Position numbers and translations under genes: made by a program. A DNA stretch of 64,000 nt from Agromyces aurantiacus (GTDB lineage Bacteria > Actinomycetota > Actinomycetes > Actinomycetales > Microbacteriaceae), in the NCBI RefSeq assembly GCF_016907355.1, contig NZ_JAFBBW010000001.1, positions 372,001 through 436,000 on the forward strand, in the 5' to 3' direction. Below are positions 10,946 through 20,529 of the stretch, piece after piece. Position 1 is the first letter of the stretch. The number at the start of each line of letters is the position of its first letter. Below the pieces are notes generated by a model that made no database searches, was not told the DNA's origin, and was given only the letters and a program-made list of their open reading frames with translations.

Positions 10946-11580
10946 CCCGGATCCTCGTCATCGACAACTACGACAGCTTCGTCTACACGCTGAACGGCTA
11001 CCTGCAGGAGCTCGGCGCCGAGACCGACGTCGTCCGCAACGACGACATCCCCGTCGAGGAGGTCGCCGAGCGCATCGCCGAGTACGACGGCGTGCTCATC
11101 TCGCCCGGTCCGGGCAAGCCGGCCGACGCCGGCGTGTCCATCCCCGTCGTCGAGGCGGCGCTCCGTTCCGGCCAGCCGCTGCTCGGCGTGTGCCTGGGCC
11201 ACCAGGCGGTCGCCGAGGCCTTCGGCGCGACCGTCACCAACGCCGAGGAGCTCATGCACGGCAAGACCTCGCGCATCGAGCACGACGACAGCGCCTTCTA
11301 CGAGGGCGTGCCGCAGCCGTTCACCGCCACGCGCTACCACTCGCTCGCGGTCGTCGACGGGACGGTGCCGGACGAGCTCGTGGTCACCAGCCGCACGCAG
11401 GGCGGCGTAATCATGGGCCTTCGGCACGAATCCGCGCCGATCTACGGCGTGCAGTTCCACCCGGAGTCGGTGCTCACAGAGGGCGGCTACCGCATGCTCG
11501 GCAACTGGCTCGCCGTCGCCGGGCTGCCCGAGGCGCGCGTGCGCGCGCAGTCCCTGAACCCGCTGGTGCGCGCGAGCTGA
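10942..11580 (+). CDS. trpG: glutamine amidotransferase (anthranilate/aminodeoxychorismate synthase component II)
   Basis: 212 residues of the class I glutamine amidotransferase family. The triad is Cys84 (GVCLGHQ), His173 and Glu175 (FHPES). The N-terminal ILVIDNYDSFVYTL is typical of TrpG/PabA. It supplies ammonia from glutamine to a partner synthase, for tryptophan or folate precursors; no component I gene is in the window. In mycobacteria the gene at this locus is also trpG. Four-base overlap with the small membrane gene upstream. Confidence 0.9.
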   Translation: MTRILVIDNYDSFVYTLNGYLQELGAETDVVRNDDIPVEEVAERIAEYDGVLISPGPGKPADAGVSIPVVEAALRSGQPLLGVCLGHQAVAEAFGATVTNAEELMHGKTSRIEHDDSAFYEGVPQPFTATRYHSLAVVDGTVPDELVVTSRTQGGVIMGLRHESAPIYGVQFHPESVLTEGGYRMLGNWLAVAGLPEARVRAQSLNPLVRAS

Positions 11581-11635
11581 TCCGCTCGCGGTCGTCCCGG
11601 ACGCCCCCGACAGGGAGACGCTGTGGAACCGCGCG

Positions 11636-13330
11636 TCAGCCCGCGCAGTACGTGAGCTGGACCTCGGACTTCTGCGGCACGTCGCCAGGCGGCAGCGACT
11701 GCCGGATCACGGGCGACCCCGGCTGCGACTTGCAGCTGCCGTCGGGCACCGGGACCGCAGTGAGCTGCAGCTGGGACGTGCCGAGGTAGTCGGAGGCCGC
11801 CTGCAGGGACTGGCCGGTCAGGTCGGGCAGCGTCACGAGCCCGCTCGAGATCCGGAAGTTCACCGTTCCGCCGGCCTCGATCGAGGCTCCGCCCTCGGGA
11901 TCGGTGGCCAGCACCACGCCCTCGGCCACGGTGGGCGAGTTCTCCCGGGTCTCGGTGCCGGCCGTCAGGCCCGCGGCCTGCACGTCGGCTTTCGCGTCGT
12001 CGATCGACTTGTTCACCACGTTCGGCACGGTGACCGCTTCACGCCCGCTCGAGACGTAGACCTTCACCGGCGTGCCGGTGTCGACGATCTCGCCGGCGGC
12101 CGGCTCGGTGCGGATCACCTCGCCCGCCGCGACCGTGTCGCTGGACTCGTCGAGCCTGGTCGCGGGCAGCGTCAGGGCCTGCAACTGGTCGGCCGCCTCC
12201 TCCCACGTGGCCCCGGCCAGCGTCGGGACCTCCCGCGCGTTGGAGGGCAGGTCGTCGGACGGCTGGAGGTTGAACGCCCAGTACATCACCGCGACGACGA
12301 TCACGACCACGGCGATGATGCCCGACCAGATCCAGATCGCCGGTGGGCGGCGCTGCGTCCGGGACATGGTGTCGTCCTCGGTCAACTGGCGCAGGGCCAG
12401 CTCGGACGTGGAGAGCGCCCCCGTGGGCGTGCCGAAGAAGAGCGAGGTCTCATCGGTCTTGCGCGGCTGGGGCACTCGACCGGATGCCGCGGCCTCGACG
12501 TCGGCACGGAACTCCGCCGCGGTCTGGTACCGCACGGTCCGGTCCTTCGCGAGCGCGTGGAGCACCACCGCGTCGAGGGCCGGTGAGACCTTGGGGTTGA
12601 TGACGCTCGGCTTGACGGGACGCTCGCTCACGTGCTGGTACGCGACCGCGACCGGCGAGTCGCCGCGGAACGGCGGGCGCCCCGTGAGCATCTCGAAGAG
12701 CACGACGCCCGTGCTGTAGAGGTCGGTCCGCGCGTCGACCGTCTCGCCCTTGGCCTGCTCGGGGGAGAAGTACGAGGCGGTGCCCAGGATCGCGGTGGTC
12801 TGGGCGACCGTGGTCGCCGAGTCGGAGACGGCTCGCGCGATGCCGAAGTCCATGACCTTCACCTGGCCGCCGGTGGTGATCATGATGTTGCCCGGCTTGA
12901 TGTCGCGGTGCACGACGCCGGCGCGATGCGAGTACTCGAGCGCGGTCAGCACGCCGTCGATGACGCGGGACGCCGCGATCGGATCGAGCGGACCGTCGTG
13001 GATGATGTCCTTCAGGAGCCGGCCCTCGACGAACTCCATCACGATGAACGGGAGCTGCACCTCGTGGCCGGATGCGTCCTGCACCGTCTCCTCGCCCGCG
13101 TCGAAGACGCGCACGATCGTCGGGTGCGCCATCCGCGCCGCCGACTGCGCCTCCTGGCGGAATCGCATGCGGAACGCCGGGTCGGTGGCGAGCTGCGGCT
13201 TCAGCAGCTTGATGGCGACCTGCCGGCCGAGGCGCAGGTCGGTGCCGACGTGGACGTCGGACATGCCTCCGCGGCCGATGAGGGCGCCCACGCGGTATCG
13301 TCCCGCGAGCATGCGTCCGTCATCCTCCAC
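11636..13330 (-). CDS. pknB: Ser/Thr protein kinase with PASTA domains
   Basis: 564 residues. Kinase domain 11-285: glycine loop GRGGM, Lys41, HRD with Asp143, DFG at 161. A membrane helix at about 331-354 leads to an extracellular part with three PASTA repeats (starting near 366, 432 and 500). PASTA domains sense muropeptides or lipid II and couple the kinase to cell-wall growth and division. Last gene of the leftward operon that begins at fhaA, with a 40-base gap after pknA. The C-terminal 60 residues contain two cysteines. Confidence 0.95.
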   Translation of the reverse strand: MEDDGRMLAGRYRVGALIGRGGMSDVHVGTDLRLGRQVAIKLLKPQLATDPAFRMRFRQEAQSAARMAHPTIVRVFDAGEETVQDASGHEVQLPFIVMEFVEGRLLKDIIHDGPLDPIAASRVIDGVLTALEYSHRAGVVHRDIKPGNIMITTGGQVKVMDFGIARAVSDSATTVAQTTAILGTASYFSPEQAKGETVDARTDLYSTGVVLFEMLTGRPPFRGDSPVAVAYQHVSERPVKPSVINPKVSPALDAVVLHALAKDRTVRYQTAAEFRADVEAAASGRVPQPRKTDETSLFFGTPTGALSTSELALRQLTEDDTMSRTQRRPPAIWIWSGIIAVVVIVVAVMYWAFNLQPSDDLPSNAREVPTLAGATWEEAADQLQALTLPATRLDESSDTVAAGEVIRTEPAAGEIVDTGTPVKVYVSSGREAVTVPNVVNKSIDDAKADVQAAGLTAGTETRENSPTVAEGVVLATDPEGGASIEAGGTVNFRISSGLVTLPDLTGQSLQAASDYLGTSQLQLTAVPVPDGSCKSQPGSPVIRQSLPPGDVPQKSEVQLTYCAG

Positions 13331-13370
13331 GGTGCCTCCGTCTCCCTCTCGGCGTCAGCCGCCGCCTGAT

Positions 13371-15071
13371 CTAGTTCCCGTTGCCGACCGTCACCGGCGC
13401 GGCCGGCGAGAACGGCGAGTCGAGCTGGCCGCAGAAGTACCGGTAGGTGACCTCGAACGACTGCTGCCCGGCCTGCACGTTCACGCTGGTGGTGCCCGCG
13501 CCGACGGGACTGGGTGCGACGGCATCCGCCGTGACCGCCACCTCGTAGCCGCTGAGCTGCTGGCCCGAGGGGCACGTGGCCGCGGGCCAGCTCACCTGGA
13601 CGATGCCGCCCGGCGCCACCTGCGCGGGGTTGACGGTCGGTGCGTTCGCGGGGGCGCTCGGGGTCTCGGGTGCCCCCAGGTACGTGACCGTCACGGTCGA
13701 TCCGACCGGAAGCGGGCCGCTCGGATTGACATCGGAGACGGTGTTCGCCTGGTCGGGGTCGGTCGCCGGCGCGCCCTGCTGGGTGCTGACGACCAGGCCG
13801 GCCGCCTCGAGCTCAGCACGGACCTCGTCGACGTTGCGGCCGATGTAGTCGTCGCGGTTGACCTGGACCGTCTGCGGCGGCGCCTCGGTAGTGGGCTCGG
13901 GCGGGGGCGGTGTCGACGACGATGGGGGCGCCGACGTCGACGTCGAACGGGCGGGCGTGGAGTTCGAGGGCGTCGGCTCGTCGCCGCCGTTCAGTGCGAG
14001 CGCGATGAGCGTGCCGATGAGCACGAGCGCGAGCAGTGCGATGAGGACGATGAGCGGCCAGGTCCACGGGCTGCGCTTGCGCTCGGGCTGGGGCTCCTCC
14101 TCCTCGGTCTCGGTCGTCGTGACCGCTGCGCCTGCGGGCAGCACGGTGGTGGCCGCGGTCGCGGCCCCCTGCTGCGGCAGGAGCGCCGTGGCCGCCGTCG
14201 CGCCGGCCGCGGCCCCGAGCACCGCGGGCACCGCCGCGGCGGCGCCGCGGACGTCGCCGCGGCGCAGCGCGTTGGCCGCGCGCGCGAGGTGCGCGGCCGT
14301 CTGCGGACGGTCGGCGGGGTTCTTGGCGATGCACGCGTAGACGAGGTTGCGCACCGGCTCGGACACCGTCACGGGCAGGTCGGGCGGCGTCTCGTTGATC
14401 TGGGCCATCGCGATCGCGACCTGCGACTCGCCGGTGAACGGCCGGCGGCCCGCGAGGCACTCGTAGGCGACGATGCCGAGCGAGTAGATGTCGGTCGTCG
14501 GCGAGGCGGGGTGGCCGGAGGCCTGCTCGGGCGAGAGGTACTGGACCGTGCCCATGACCTGGCCGGTCGCCGTCAGCGGCACCTGGTCGGCGATCCGGGC
14601 GATGCCGAAGTCGGTGATCTTCACCCGGCCGTCGGGCGTGATGAGCAGGTTGCCCGGCTTGATGTCGCGGTGCACGAGTCCTGCCGCGTGCGCGGCCTGG
14701 AGCGCCGCGGCGGTCTGCGCGACGATGTCGAGCACCTTGTCGGTCGAGAGCACGTGCTCGCGCTCGAGGATCGTCGACAGCGCCTCGCCGGGGACGAGCT
14801 CCATGACGAGGTAGGCGCTGCCCTCCTCCTCGCCGTAGTCGAACACGTTGGCGATGCCCTCGTGGTTCACGAGGGCGGCGTGACGGGCCTCGGCGCGGAA
14901 CCGCTCGAGGAATCCCGGGTCGCCGAGGTACTCGTCCTTCAGGATCTTGATCGCCACCTGGCGGCCGATGACGAGGTCGGTGGCTTGCCAGACCTCGCCC
15001 ATTCCGCCGATGGCGATCCGGGAGGACAGCTCGTAGCGTCCTCCGAAGGTGAGCCCAGCGCTCGGTCTCAT
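13371..15071 (-). CDS. pknA: Ser/Thr protein kinase PknA
   Basis: 566 residues. Kinase signatures: Lys42, HRDIKPGN with Asp136, DFG with Asp154, and the GTVQYLSPEQ activation segment. A long Ala/Pro linker precedes one membrane helix (WTWPLIVLIALLALVLIGTL, about 381-405). The outer part has a Ser/Thr/Pro-rich stretch, one PASTA-like unit and a C-terminal fibronectin-like segment. The extracellular part is unlike mycobacterial PknA, which lacks PASTA. ATG 15071 overlaps the pbpA stop by 4 bases, and homology starts there. Confidence 0.93.
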   Translation of the reverse strand: MRPSAGLTFGGRYELSSRIAIGGMGEVWQATDLVIGRQVAIKILKDEYLGDPGFLERFRAEARHAALVNHEGIANVFDYGEEEGSAYLVMELVPGEALSTILEREHVLSTDKVLDIVAQTAAALQAAHAAGLVHRDIKPGNLLITPDGRVKITDFGIARIADQVPLTATGQVMGTVQYLSPEQASGHPASPTTDIYSLGIVAYECLAGRRPFTGESQVAIAMAQINETPPDLPVTVSEPVRNLVYACIAKNPADRPQTAAHLARAANALRRGDVRGAAAAVPAVLGAAAGATAATALLPQQGAATAATTVLPAGAAVTTTETEEEEPQPERKRSPWTWPLIVLIALLALVLIGTLIALALNGGDEPTPSNSTPARSTSTSAPPSSSTPPPPEPTTEAPPQTVQVNRDDYIGRNVDEVRAELEAAGLVVSTQQGAPATDPDQANTVSDVNPSGPLPVGSTVTVTYLGAPETPSAPANAPTVNPAQVAPGGIVQVSWPAATCPSGQQLSGYEVAVTADAVAPSPVGAGTTSVNVQAGQQSFEVTYRYFCGQLDSPFSPAAPVTVGNGN

Positions 15072-16522
15072 TTGTTCAGCACCGCCTCTAGTACCTGTTT
15101 CGCCACGGGCGCGGCAATCAGATTGCCGTACCCCTCCTGACCAAGCCCCCCGCCGTCTTCCACGAGCACCGTGATCGCATACTGAGGGTCGTCGGCGGGG
15201 GCAAAACCGGTGAACCACAAGGTGTAAGGGTCGTCCTCGCCGTTCTCCGCTGTACCCGTCTTACCGGCCACGCTGACGCCGTCTATTCTTGCATTACTCG
15301 CGGCGCCGTTCTCGACGCCGTTGACCATCATCTCGGTCATCGTGCGCGCCGTCTGCTCGCTGATCGCCCGGCCGAATTCCGAGGGCTCGAACTCCTCGAT
15401 CGTGCGGAAGTCAGGGGCCGTGATCGAGTCGACCAGGTCGGGGTTCTGCACGATGCCGCCGTTGGCGATCGCGGCCGAGACCATGGCCATCTGCAGCGGC
15501 GTCGCGCGCACGTCGCCCTGGCCGAAGCCGGTCAGCGCCGTCTGCGGCTCGTCGGGGTTGGCCGGGTAGGTGCTCGTCTCGGTCGGGTTCGGCGTCGAGA
15601 AGTTCGAGTTGAAGCCGAATTTCTCGGCCTGCGCGCGGATGGCGTCGTCGCCGAGCTCCATCGCGAGCTCGGCCATCGGGATGTTGCACGAGAGCCGCAG
15701 CGCGGTCGCGAGCGTCACCTCCGCGCCGCTGCCGCAGGTGCCGCCGTCGGAGTTGCGCACGACGGCGTCGGTGCCCGGCAGGGTGATCTGGGACGGGTTC
15801 GGGAACGTCGAGTCGGGCGTGTACTGGCCCGACTCGAGCGCCGCGGCGACCATGACGAGCTTGAACGTCGAACCCGGCGGGTTCATGTCGCCGCCCGTCG
15901 CCCGGTTGAACAGCGGATCGCCGGGATCGGCGAGCAGTCCCTCGTAGGTCTCCTGCACCTGGGTGCCGTCGTGCACGGCGAGCGAGTTCGGGTCGTACGT
16001 GGGCTTGGTGACCATCGCGATGATGCGACCGGTCGCGGGCTCGGTGACGATCACCGCGCCGGTGTAGTCGCCGAGGGCATCCCACGCGGCCTGCTGCGCC
16101 ACCGGGTCGATGGAGACCTCGACCGACGCGCCCATCGGGTCCTGACCGGAGATCAGTCGGTTCAGCGAGTCGAAGAACTGCGACTCCGAGCGACCGCTGA
16201 GCTCGGCGTTCAGGGACTGCTCGAGCCCGGTCGCCTCGCCGTTGACCGGGATGAAGCCGGTCACGGGCGCGTACAGGGGCCCGTTCGCGTACACCCGCTG
16301 GAACTTGTAGTCGTCGTCGGAGGGCTCCGAGAACGCGATCGGCTCGCCCCCCACGAGGATCGGTCCGCGTTCGACGGAGTAGCTCTGGTACAGCGTGCGC
16401 GCGTTGCGGGGGTCGGCCGCGAGGTTCTCGGCCTGCACGTACTGGATGACCGTCGAGGCGACGAACAGGGTCAGGAACATGAGGAGGGCGACGATCGTCA
16501 CCCGCTTGAGTTCGCGGTTCAT
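15068..16522 (-). CDS. pbpA: penicillin-binding protein, class B transpeptidase
   Basis: 484 residues with an N-terminal membrane anchor (7-28). Transpeptidase motifs: SxxK at S218-K221 (PGSTFK), SxN at S278-N280 and KTG at 421-423. It crosslinks peptidoglycan outside the membrane, working with the SEDS protein encoded just upstream. ATGA overlaps on both sides (with rodA and pknA) indicate tight translational coupling. Length is usual for actinobacterial PbpA. Confidence 0.96.
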   Translation of the reverse strand: MNRELKRVTIVALLMFLTLFVASTVIQYVQAENLAADPRNARTLYQSYSVERGPILVGGEPIAFSEPSDDDYKFQRVYANGPLYAPVTGFIPVNGEATGLEQSLNAELSGRSESQFFDSLNRLISGQDPMGASVEVSIDPVAQQAAWDALGDYTGAVIVTEPATGRIIAMVTKPTYDPNSLAVHDGTQVQETYEGLLADPGDPLFNRATGGDMNPPGSTFKLVMVAAALESGQYTPDSTFPNPSQITLPGTDAVVRNSDGGTCGSGAEVTLATALRLSCNIPMAELAMELGDDAIRAQAEKFGFNSNFSTPNPTETSTYPANPDEPQTALTGFGQGDVRATPLQMAMVSAAIANGGIVQNPDLVDSITAPDFRTIEEFEPSEFGRAISEQTARTMTEMMVNGVENGAASNARIDGVSVAGKTGTAENGEDDPYTLWFTGFAPADDPQYAITVLVEDGGGLGQEGYGNLIAAPVAKQVLEAVLNK

Positions 16523-17919
16523 CCGTCGATCACCAGCCTCGGGTGGTTGCGGACCGTGTCGGAGAGGCGCAGCAGCAGGGCCACGATCATCCAGTTCGCC
16601 ACGAGCGACGACCCGCCGGCGGCTAGGAATGGCGTCGTCAGGCCGGTGAGCGGGATGACGCGGGTCACGCCGCCGACCACGATGAACACCTGCAGCGCGA
16701 CGACGAACGCGAGGCCGACGCCGAGCAGCTTGCCGAAGTCGTCCTGCCCCGCGAAGCCGATCCGGAAGCCGCGGGCGACGAAGAGCACGTAGAGGGCGAG
16801 GATCGCGAACACGCCCGCGAGCCCCAGCTCCTCGCCGAGGCTCGCGATGATGTAGTCGCTCTGCGGGACCGGGGTGAGGTCGGGCCGGCCCTGCCCGAGG
16901 CCGGTGCCGATGAGGCCGCCGTTGGCGAGGCCGAAGAGGCCCTGGACGAGCTGGAACGATCCGCCCTGGGCGTCGTAGACCTCGGGGTTGAACGCGTCGA
17001 GCCAATTGCGGAACCGGCCGTTGACGTAGTCGAGGGTCTGGCTGGCGATGATCGCGCCGGCGAAGAAGAGGCTGAGCCCGAGCACGACCCACGACAGCCG
17101 GCTCGTCGCGACGTAGAGCATGACGAGGAACAGGCCGAAGTAGAGCAGCGCCGTGCCGAGGTCGCGCTGGAAGACGATGACCGACATGGAGAGCGCCCAC
17201 ACCACGAGCAGCGGTCCGAGGTCGCGCCCGCGCGGGAACCGCATGCCGAGGAACGTGCGCCCGACCATCGAGAGCGAGTCCCGGTTGCGCACGAGGTACC
17301 CGGCGAAGAAGACCGCCAGGGCGATCTTCGCGATCTCGCCGGGCTGGAACGTCGCGAAGTCGCCGACGCCGATCCAGACGCGCGCGCCGCTCACCTCGCG
17401 ACCGAGCCCGGGCACGAGGGGGAGGAGCAGCAGCACGATGGCGATGAGCCCCGAGAGGTAGGTGTACCGGAAGAGCACGCGGTGGTTCCGGATGAGCAGG
17501 ATCGTCGCAAGCCCGGCGACGATCGCGATGACGCTCCACACCATCTGGCGCACGGCGGCGCTCTCCCACCCGGCATCGCCGTACGCGATGTCGATGCGGT
17601 AGATCATCGCGATGCCGAGGCCGTTGAGCACCGTCGCGATGGGCAGCAGGAACGGGTCGGCATCGCGCGCGACGAACCGCATGGCGATGTGCAGGCCGAA
17701 CACGAGCGTGGAGAGCCCCGCGCCGAGCAGCACGAGCTGGGTGTCGATGCGTCCCATCGCGCCGAGCTGCACGAGGACGATCGCCCCGACGTTGATCCCG
17801 CAGGCCGCGATGAGCAGGCCCAGCTCGAGGTTCCGCAGCTTCTGCGGCATGCGGATGCGGCGGACGCTCGCCGTCGCCGGCGCGGAATCCGCGGTGCGGG
17901 CGGCTCCCCGGTCACTCAA
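16519..17919 (-). CDS. rodA: SEDS peptidoglycan glycosyltransferase (RodA/FtsW family)
   Basis: 466 residues with about twelve membrane helices. Typical SEDS stretches are present: RDLGTALLYFGLFLVML, GRFRNWLDAF, and the C-terminal TGLTTPFLAAGGSSL. SEDS proteins polymerise lipid II and pair with class B PBPs, here PbpA. The start overlaps the end of pstP by 8 bases. Confidence 0.95.
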   Translation of the reverse strand: MSDRGAARTADSAPATASVRRIRMPQKLRNLELGLLIAACGINVGAIVLVQLGAMGRIDTQLVLLGAGLSTLVFGLHIAMRFVARDADPFLLPIATVLNGLGIAMIYRIDIAYGDAGWESAAVRQMVWSVIAIVAGLATILLIRNHRVLFRYTYLSGLIAIVLLLLPLVPGLGREVSGARVWIGVGDFATFQPGEIAKIALAVFFAGYLVRNRDSLSMVGRTFLGMRFPRGRDLGPLLVVWALSMSVIVFQRDLGTALLYFGLFLVMLYVATSRLSWVVLGLSLFFAGAIIASQTLDYVNGRFRNWLDAFNPEVYDAQGGSFQLVQGLFGLANGGLIGTGLGQGRPDLTPVPQSDYIIASLGEELGLAGVFAILALYVLFVARGFRIGFAGQDDFGKLLGVGLAFVVALQVFIVVGGVTRVIPLTGLTTPFLAAGGSSLVANWMIVALLLRLSDTVRNHPRLVIDG

Positions 17920-19144
17920 CGGACTCCTCCAATCGCGACACGATCCGCCGGGCCTCGTCGAGCGAGCCCGCGCTGATCGTCTGCTCGACGCGCTGCTGGT
18001 CGTACGAGCGCAGGTCGGCCATGTCGATGCTGGTCTCCGAGTGCAGGTGATGCAGCGAGATCGGTCCGAGATCCTGCTGGATGCCCTGGTAGACCGCGAC
18101 CCGACCGTTGTACTCGCCGACGTAGAACCGGGTCTGCGTCCACTGGTAGCCGATCGCGAACGCCGCGACGATCGCCGCGACCAGCAGGACGATCCAGAGT
18201 CCCCACATGACGCGGCGTCGCCTCCGGCGACGCTCGTCCTCCTCGATCAGCTCGTCGAAGAACTCCTCCGAGTCGGGCTCGAAGTGGGTCTCCTGCACCG
18301 GGTGCGGGCGGAACGGGGTCAGGCGGATTCCGGGGCGGCGCGCCGGCTCGGGCGCGGTGCCGAAGGCGAGCGGCGCGGCGGCCGAGCCGACGACCAGCGG
18401 AGGCGTCTCGGGGGCGGGCGGTTCGCCGATGTCGACGACCACGACGGTGACGTTGTCGGGCGCGCCGCCGTCGAGCGAGGCCTTCACGAGCCGGTCGGCG
18501 ACCGGCTTGGCGCCCGCGTCGGAAGCCAGGATCTCGTGCAGCTCCTCGAACGCCACGACGCCCGAGAGCCCGTCGGAGCACAGCATCCAGCGGTCGCCGG
18601 GATGCGCGTCGATCACGAGCGTGTCGATCTCGGGGTTGGCCTCGACGTCGCCGAGCACGCGCATCAGCACCGAGCGCCGCGGATGGACCATGGCCTCCTC
18701 GGCGGTGATGCGGCCGGCGTCGACGAGGCGCTGGACGAACGTGTGGTCGGTGGAGACCTGGCTGAGTTCGCCGGAGCGGAACAGGTAGACCCGCGAGTCG
18801 CCGATGTGGGCGATCACGACGCGATCCTGCTGGATGAGCATCGCGCTGACGGTCGTGCCCATGCCGGTCAGCTCGGAGTGCTCGGCGACCGTCTCCTCGA
18901 GCGTGCGGTTCGCGGCGAGGAGCGCCCGCTCGAGCGCGGTCGCCGCAGCCTGCGAGTTCTCGTAGTCGGCGTCGGCCTCGGCGATGCGCTTGGTCGCGAT
19001 CGCACTCGCCACGTCGCCGCCGGCGTGGCCGCCCATGCCGTCGGCGACGAGGAAGAGCCGTCGTCCGGCGTATCCCGAGTCCTGGTTGTTCGAACGGACC
19101 CGGCCGACGTGCGAGACCGCGGCGCTCGCCTTGACGCTGGCCAT
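17912..19144 (-). CDS. pstP: PP2C-family Ser/Thr phosphatase
   Basis: 410 residues. The PPM phosphatase domain covers about 5-240 with the metal-binding motifs NNQDSG, VADGMGGHAGG and the CSDGLSG plus DNVTVVVVD signatures. A juxtamembrane linker and one membrane helix (about 312-333) follow, then an extracytoplasmic tail of some 75 residues. It reverses PknA/PknB phosphorylation and so balances cell-wall growth. Located between fhaB and rodA with small spacing. Confidence 0.95.
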   Translation of the reverse strand: MASVKASAAVSHVGRVRSNNQDSGYAGRRLFLVADGMGGHAGGDVASAIATKRIAEADADYENSQAAATALERALLAANRTLEETVAEHSELTGMGTTVSAMLIQQDRVVIAHIGDSRVYLFRSGELSQVSTDHTFVQRLVDAGRITAEEAMVHPRRSVLMRVLGDVEANPEIDTLVIDAHPGDRWMLCSDGLSGVVAFEELHEILASDAGAKPVADRLVKASLDGGAPDNVTVVVVDIGEPPAPETPPLVVGSAAAPLAFGTAPEPARRPGIRLTPFRPHPVQETHFEPDSEEFFDELIEEDERRRRRRRVMWGLWIVLLVAAIVAAFAIGYQWTQTRFYVGEYNGRVAVYQGIQQDLGPISLHHLHSETSIDMADLRSYDQQRVEQTISAGSLDEARRIVSRLEESVE

Positions 19145-19147
19145 CGG

Positions 19148-19684
19148 CTACCGCCGCAGCTCGAACGTCGTCGCTCCGACCTTGACGGTGGCTCCGAGCG
19201 GGATGGGCGTGGGCACGGTGACTCGGGAGCCGTTGAGGAACGTGCCGTTCGTGGAGTCGAGGTCCTGGATCATCCAGCGGCCGTTCCACAGCATCAGACG
19301 GGCATGGTGGGTCGAGGTGTAGTCGTCGCGGATGATGATGGCCGAATCGCTGGACCGGCCGATCGTGATCTCGTCGCGGCCGAGTGGGAACTCCGCGCCC
19401 GCCTTCGCGCCGGAGGTGATCACGAGTCGGGTGGCGTTCTCGGTCGTGGCATCCGAGCCGCCGCCCGCGCCTGACGCGGCGGCGGGTGCGGGCCGGGAGA
19501 CGGCCGCGGTCGGCGCGTCGGGGCCCGCGGCCCGCGGGGCTCCCGCAGCGGCCGGCTCGGGCTGCAGCTTGCGCACCCGCTGCCCGAAGAGGTCGCTGCG
19601 CAGGGCGTAGACGATGGCGAAGACGAAGACCCAGAGGAGGAGGAGGAAGCCGAGCTGGAGGACGAGGAGGGTCAGTTCACTCAT
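19148..19684 (-). CDS. fhaB: FHA-domain protein FhaB (FipA-like)
   Basis: 178 residues: an N-terminal membrane helix (4-28), an Ala/Pro/Gly linker, and a C-terminal FHA domain (about 86-176) with the phosphothreonine-binding GRSSDSAI, STHHARL and DSTNGTFLNG motifs. FHA domains bind phosphothreonine made by the PknA/PknB kinases. The start overlaps the fhaA stop (ATGA). Confidence 0.94.
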   Translation of the reverse strand: MSELTLLVLQLGFLLLLWVFVFAIVYALRSDLFGQRVRKLQPEPAAAGAPRAAGPDAPTAAVSRPAPAAASGAGGGSDATTENATRLVITSGAKAGAEFPLGRDEITIGRSSDSAIIIRDDYTSTHHARLMLWNGRWMIQDLDSTNGTFLNGSRVTVPTPIPLGATVKVGATTFELRR

Positions 19685-20430
19685 CGGGCGGGCCCCCAGA
19701 AGCCGCCCGCGTCGGGACGCGGGGCACCGGGGTCGACGCGGCGGCCGGCCGCGGTCTCGGAGGGTTCGGCTTGGGCGAGCACGCGGAACACGATACGCGA
19801 GCGGCCGATCGTGATCACGGAATCCGGTTCGAGGACGACGTCCTTCGCCGGCGCCCCGTTGACCTGGGTGCCGTTCGTGGAGCCCAGGTCGCGCACCCGG
19901 GCCCGCGAGCCGTCCCACTGCACCTCGGCATGCCGGCGCGACGCGCCGGAGTCGTCGAGGGTGACGTCGGCCTCACTGCCGCGCCCGATGATCGTGCGGC
20001 CCTTGAGGATCGGGTAGCGACGACCGTCGACATCCAGGACCGGGGTCCACGCGACCCGGCCCTTCACGTTCTGCGAGTCCACCTGCACCATGCCCTCGGA
20101 GAGGCCGGGATCGGGCTGGAGCGCGATCGTGATGCCGCCGGCGAACTGGAACCGCTGGCTCGCCGCGTGCTTCTGCACGAGGTCGACGAGCTCGTCGACG
20201 AGCGCCGGACCGAGCGAGGTCATCCGCTGGTGGTCGGCGGGCGACATCCGCACCGTGAACCGGTTGGGGACCAGCACGCGATCCCGGGAGACGACCGCGG
20301 CCTTGGTGTCGATCTCGCGCTTGAGCGCCGCGGTGATCTCGACGGGCTGCAGCCCCGAGCGGAAGGTCTTCGCGAACGCGCCGTTCACGGCGCGTTCGAG
20401 ACCCTTCTCGAAGTTGTCCAGTAGGCCCAC
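19681..20430 (-). CDS. fhaA: FHA-domain protein FhaA with DUF3662 domain
   Basis: 249 residues. The DUF3662 domain (1-125) starts MGLLDNFEKGLERAVNGAFAKTF as in the whole family. A short linker leads to an FHA domain (about 145-225; GRGSEADV, ASRRHAEV, GSTNGTQVNG). FhaA partners the PknB-regulated lipid II flippase system in mycobacteria. First gene of the seven-gene leftward operon fhaA-fhaB-pstP-rodA-pbpA-pknA-pknB. Confidence 0.94.
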   Translation of the reverse strand: MGLLDNFEKGLERAVNGAFAKTFRSGLQPVEITAALKREIDTKAAVVSRDRVLVPNRFTVRMSPADHQRMTSLGPALVDELVDLVQKHAASQRFQFAGGITIALQPDPGLSEGMVQVDSQNVKGRVAWTPVLDVDGRRYPILKGRTIIGRGSEADVTLDDSGASRRHAEVQWDGSRARVRDLGSTNGTQVNGAPAKDVVLEPDSVITIGRSRIVFRVLAQAEPSETAAGRRVDPGAPRPDAGGFWGPAR

Positions 20431-20529
20431 AGGTCTCCGTCCCGGTGCGTGATTCGACTGACATGGTAGCCGCAGCGGGTGCGAACGCGCCCGGACCTGC
20501 CGGGGGCGGCGCGCCTCGACGCGTCGGCG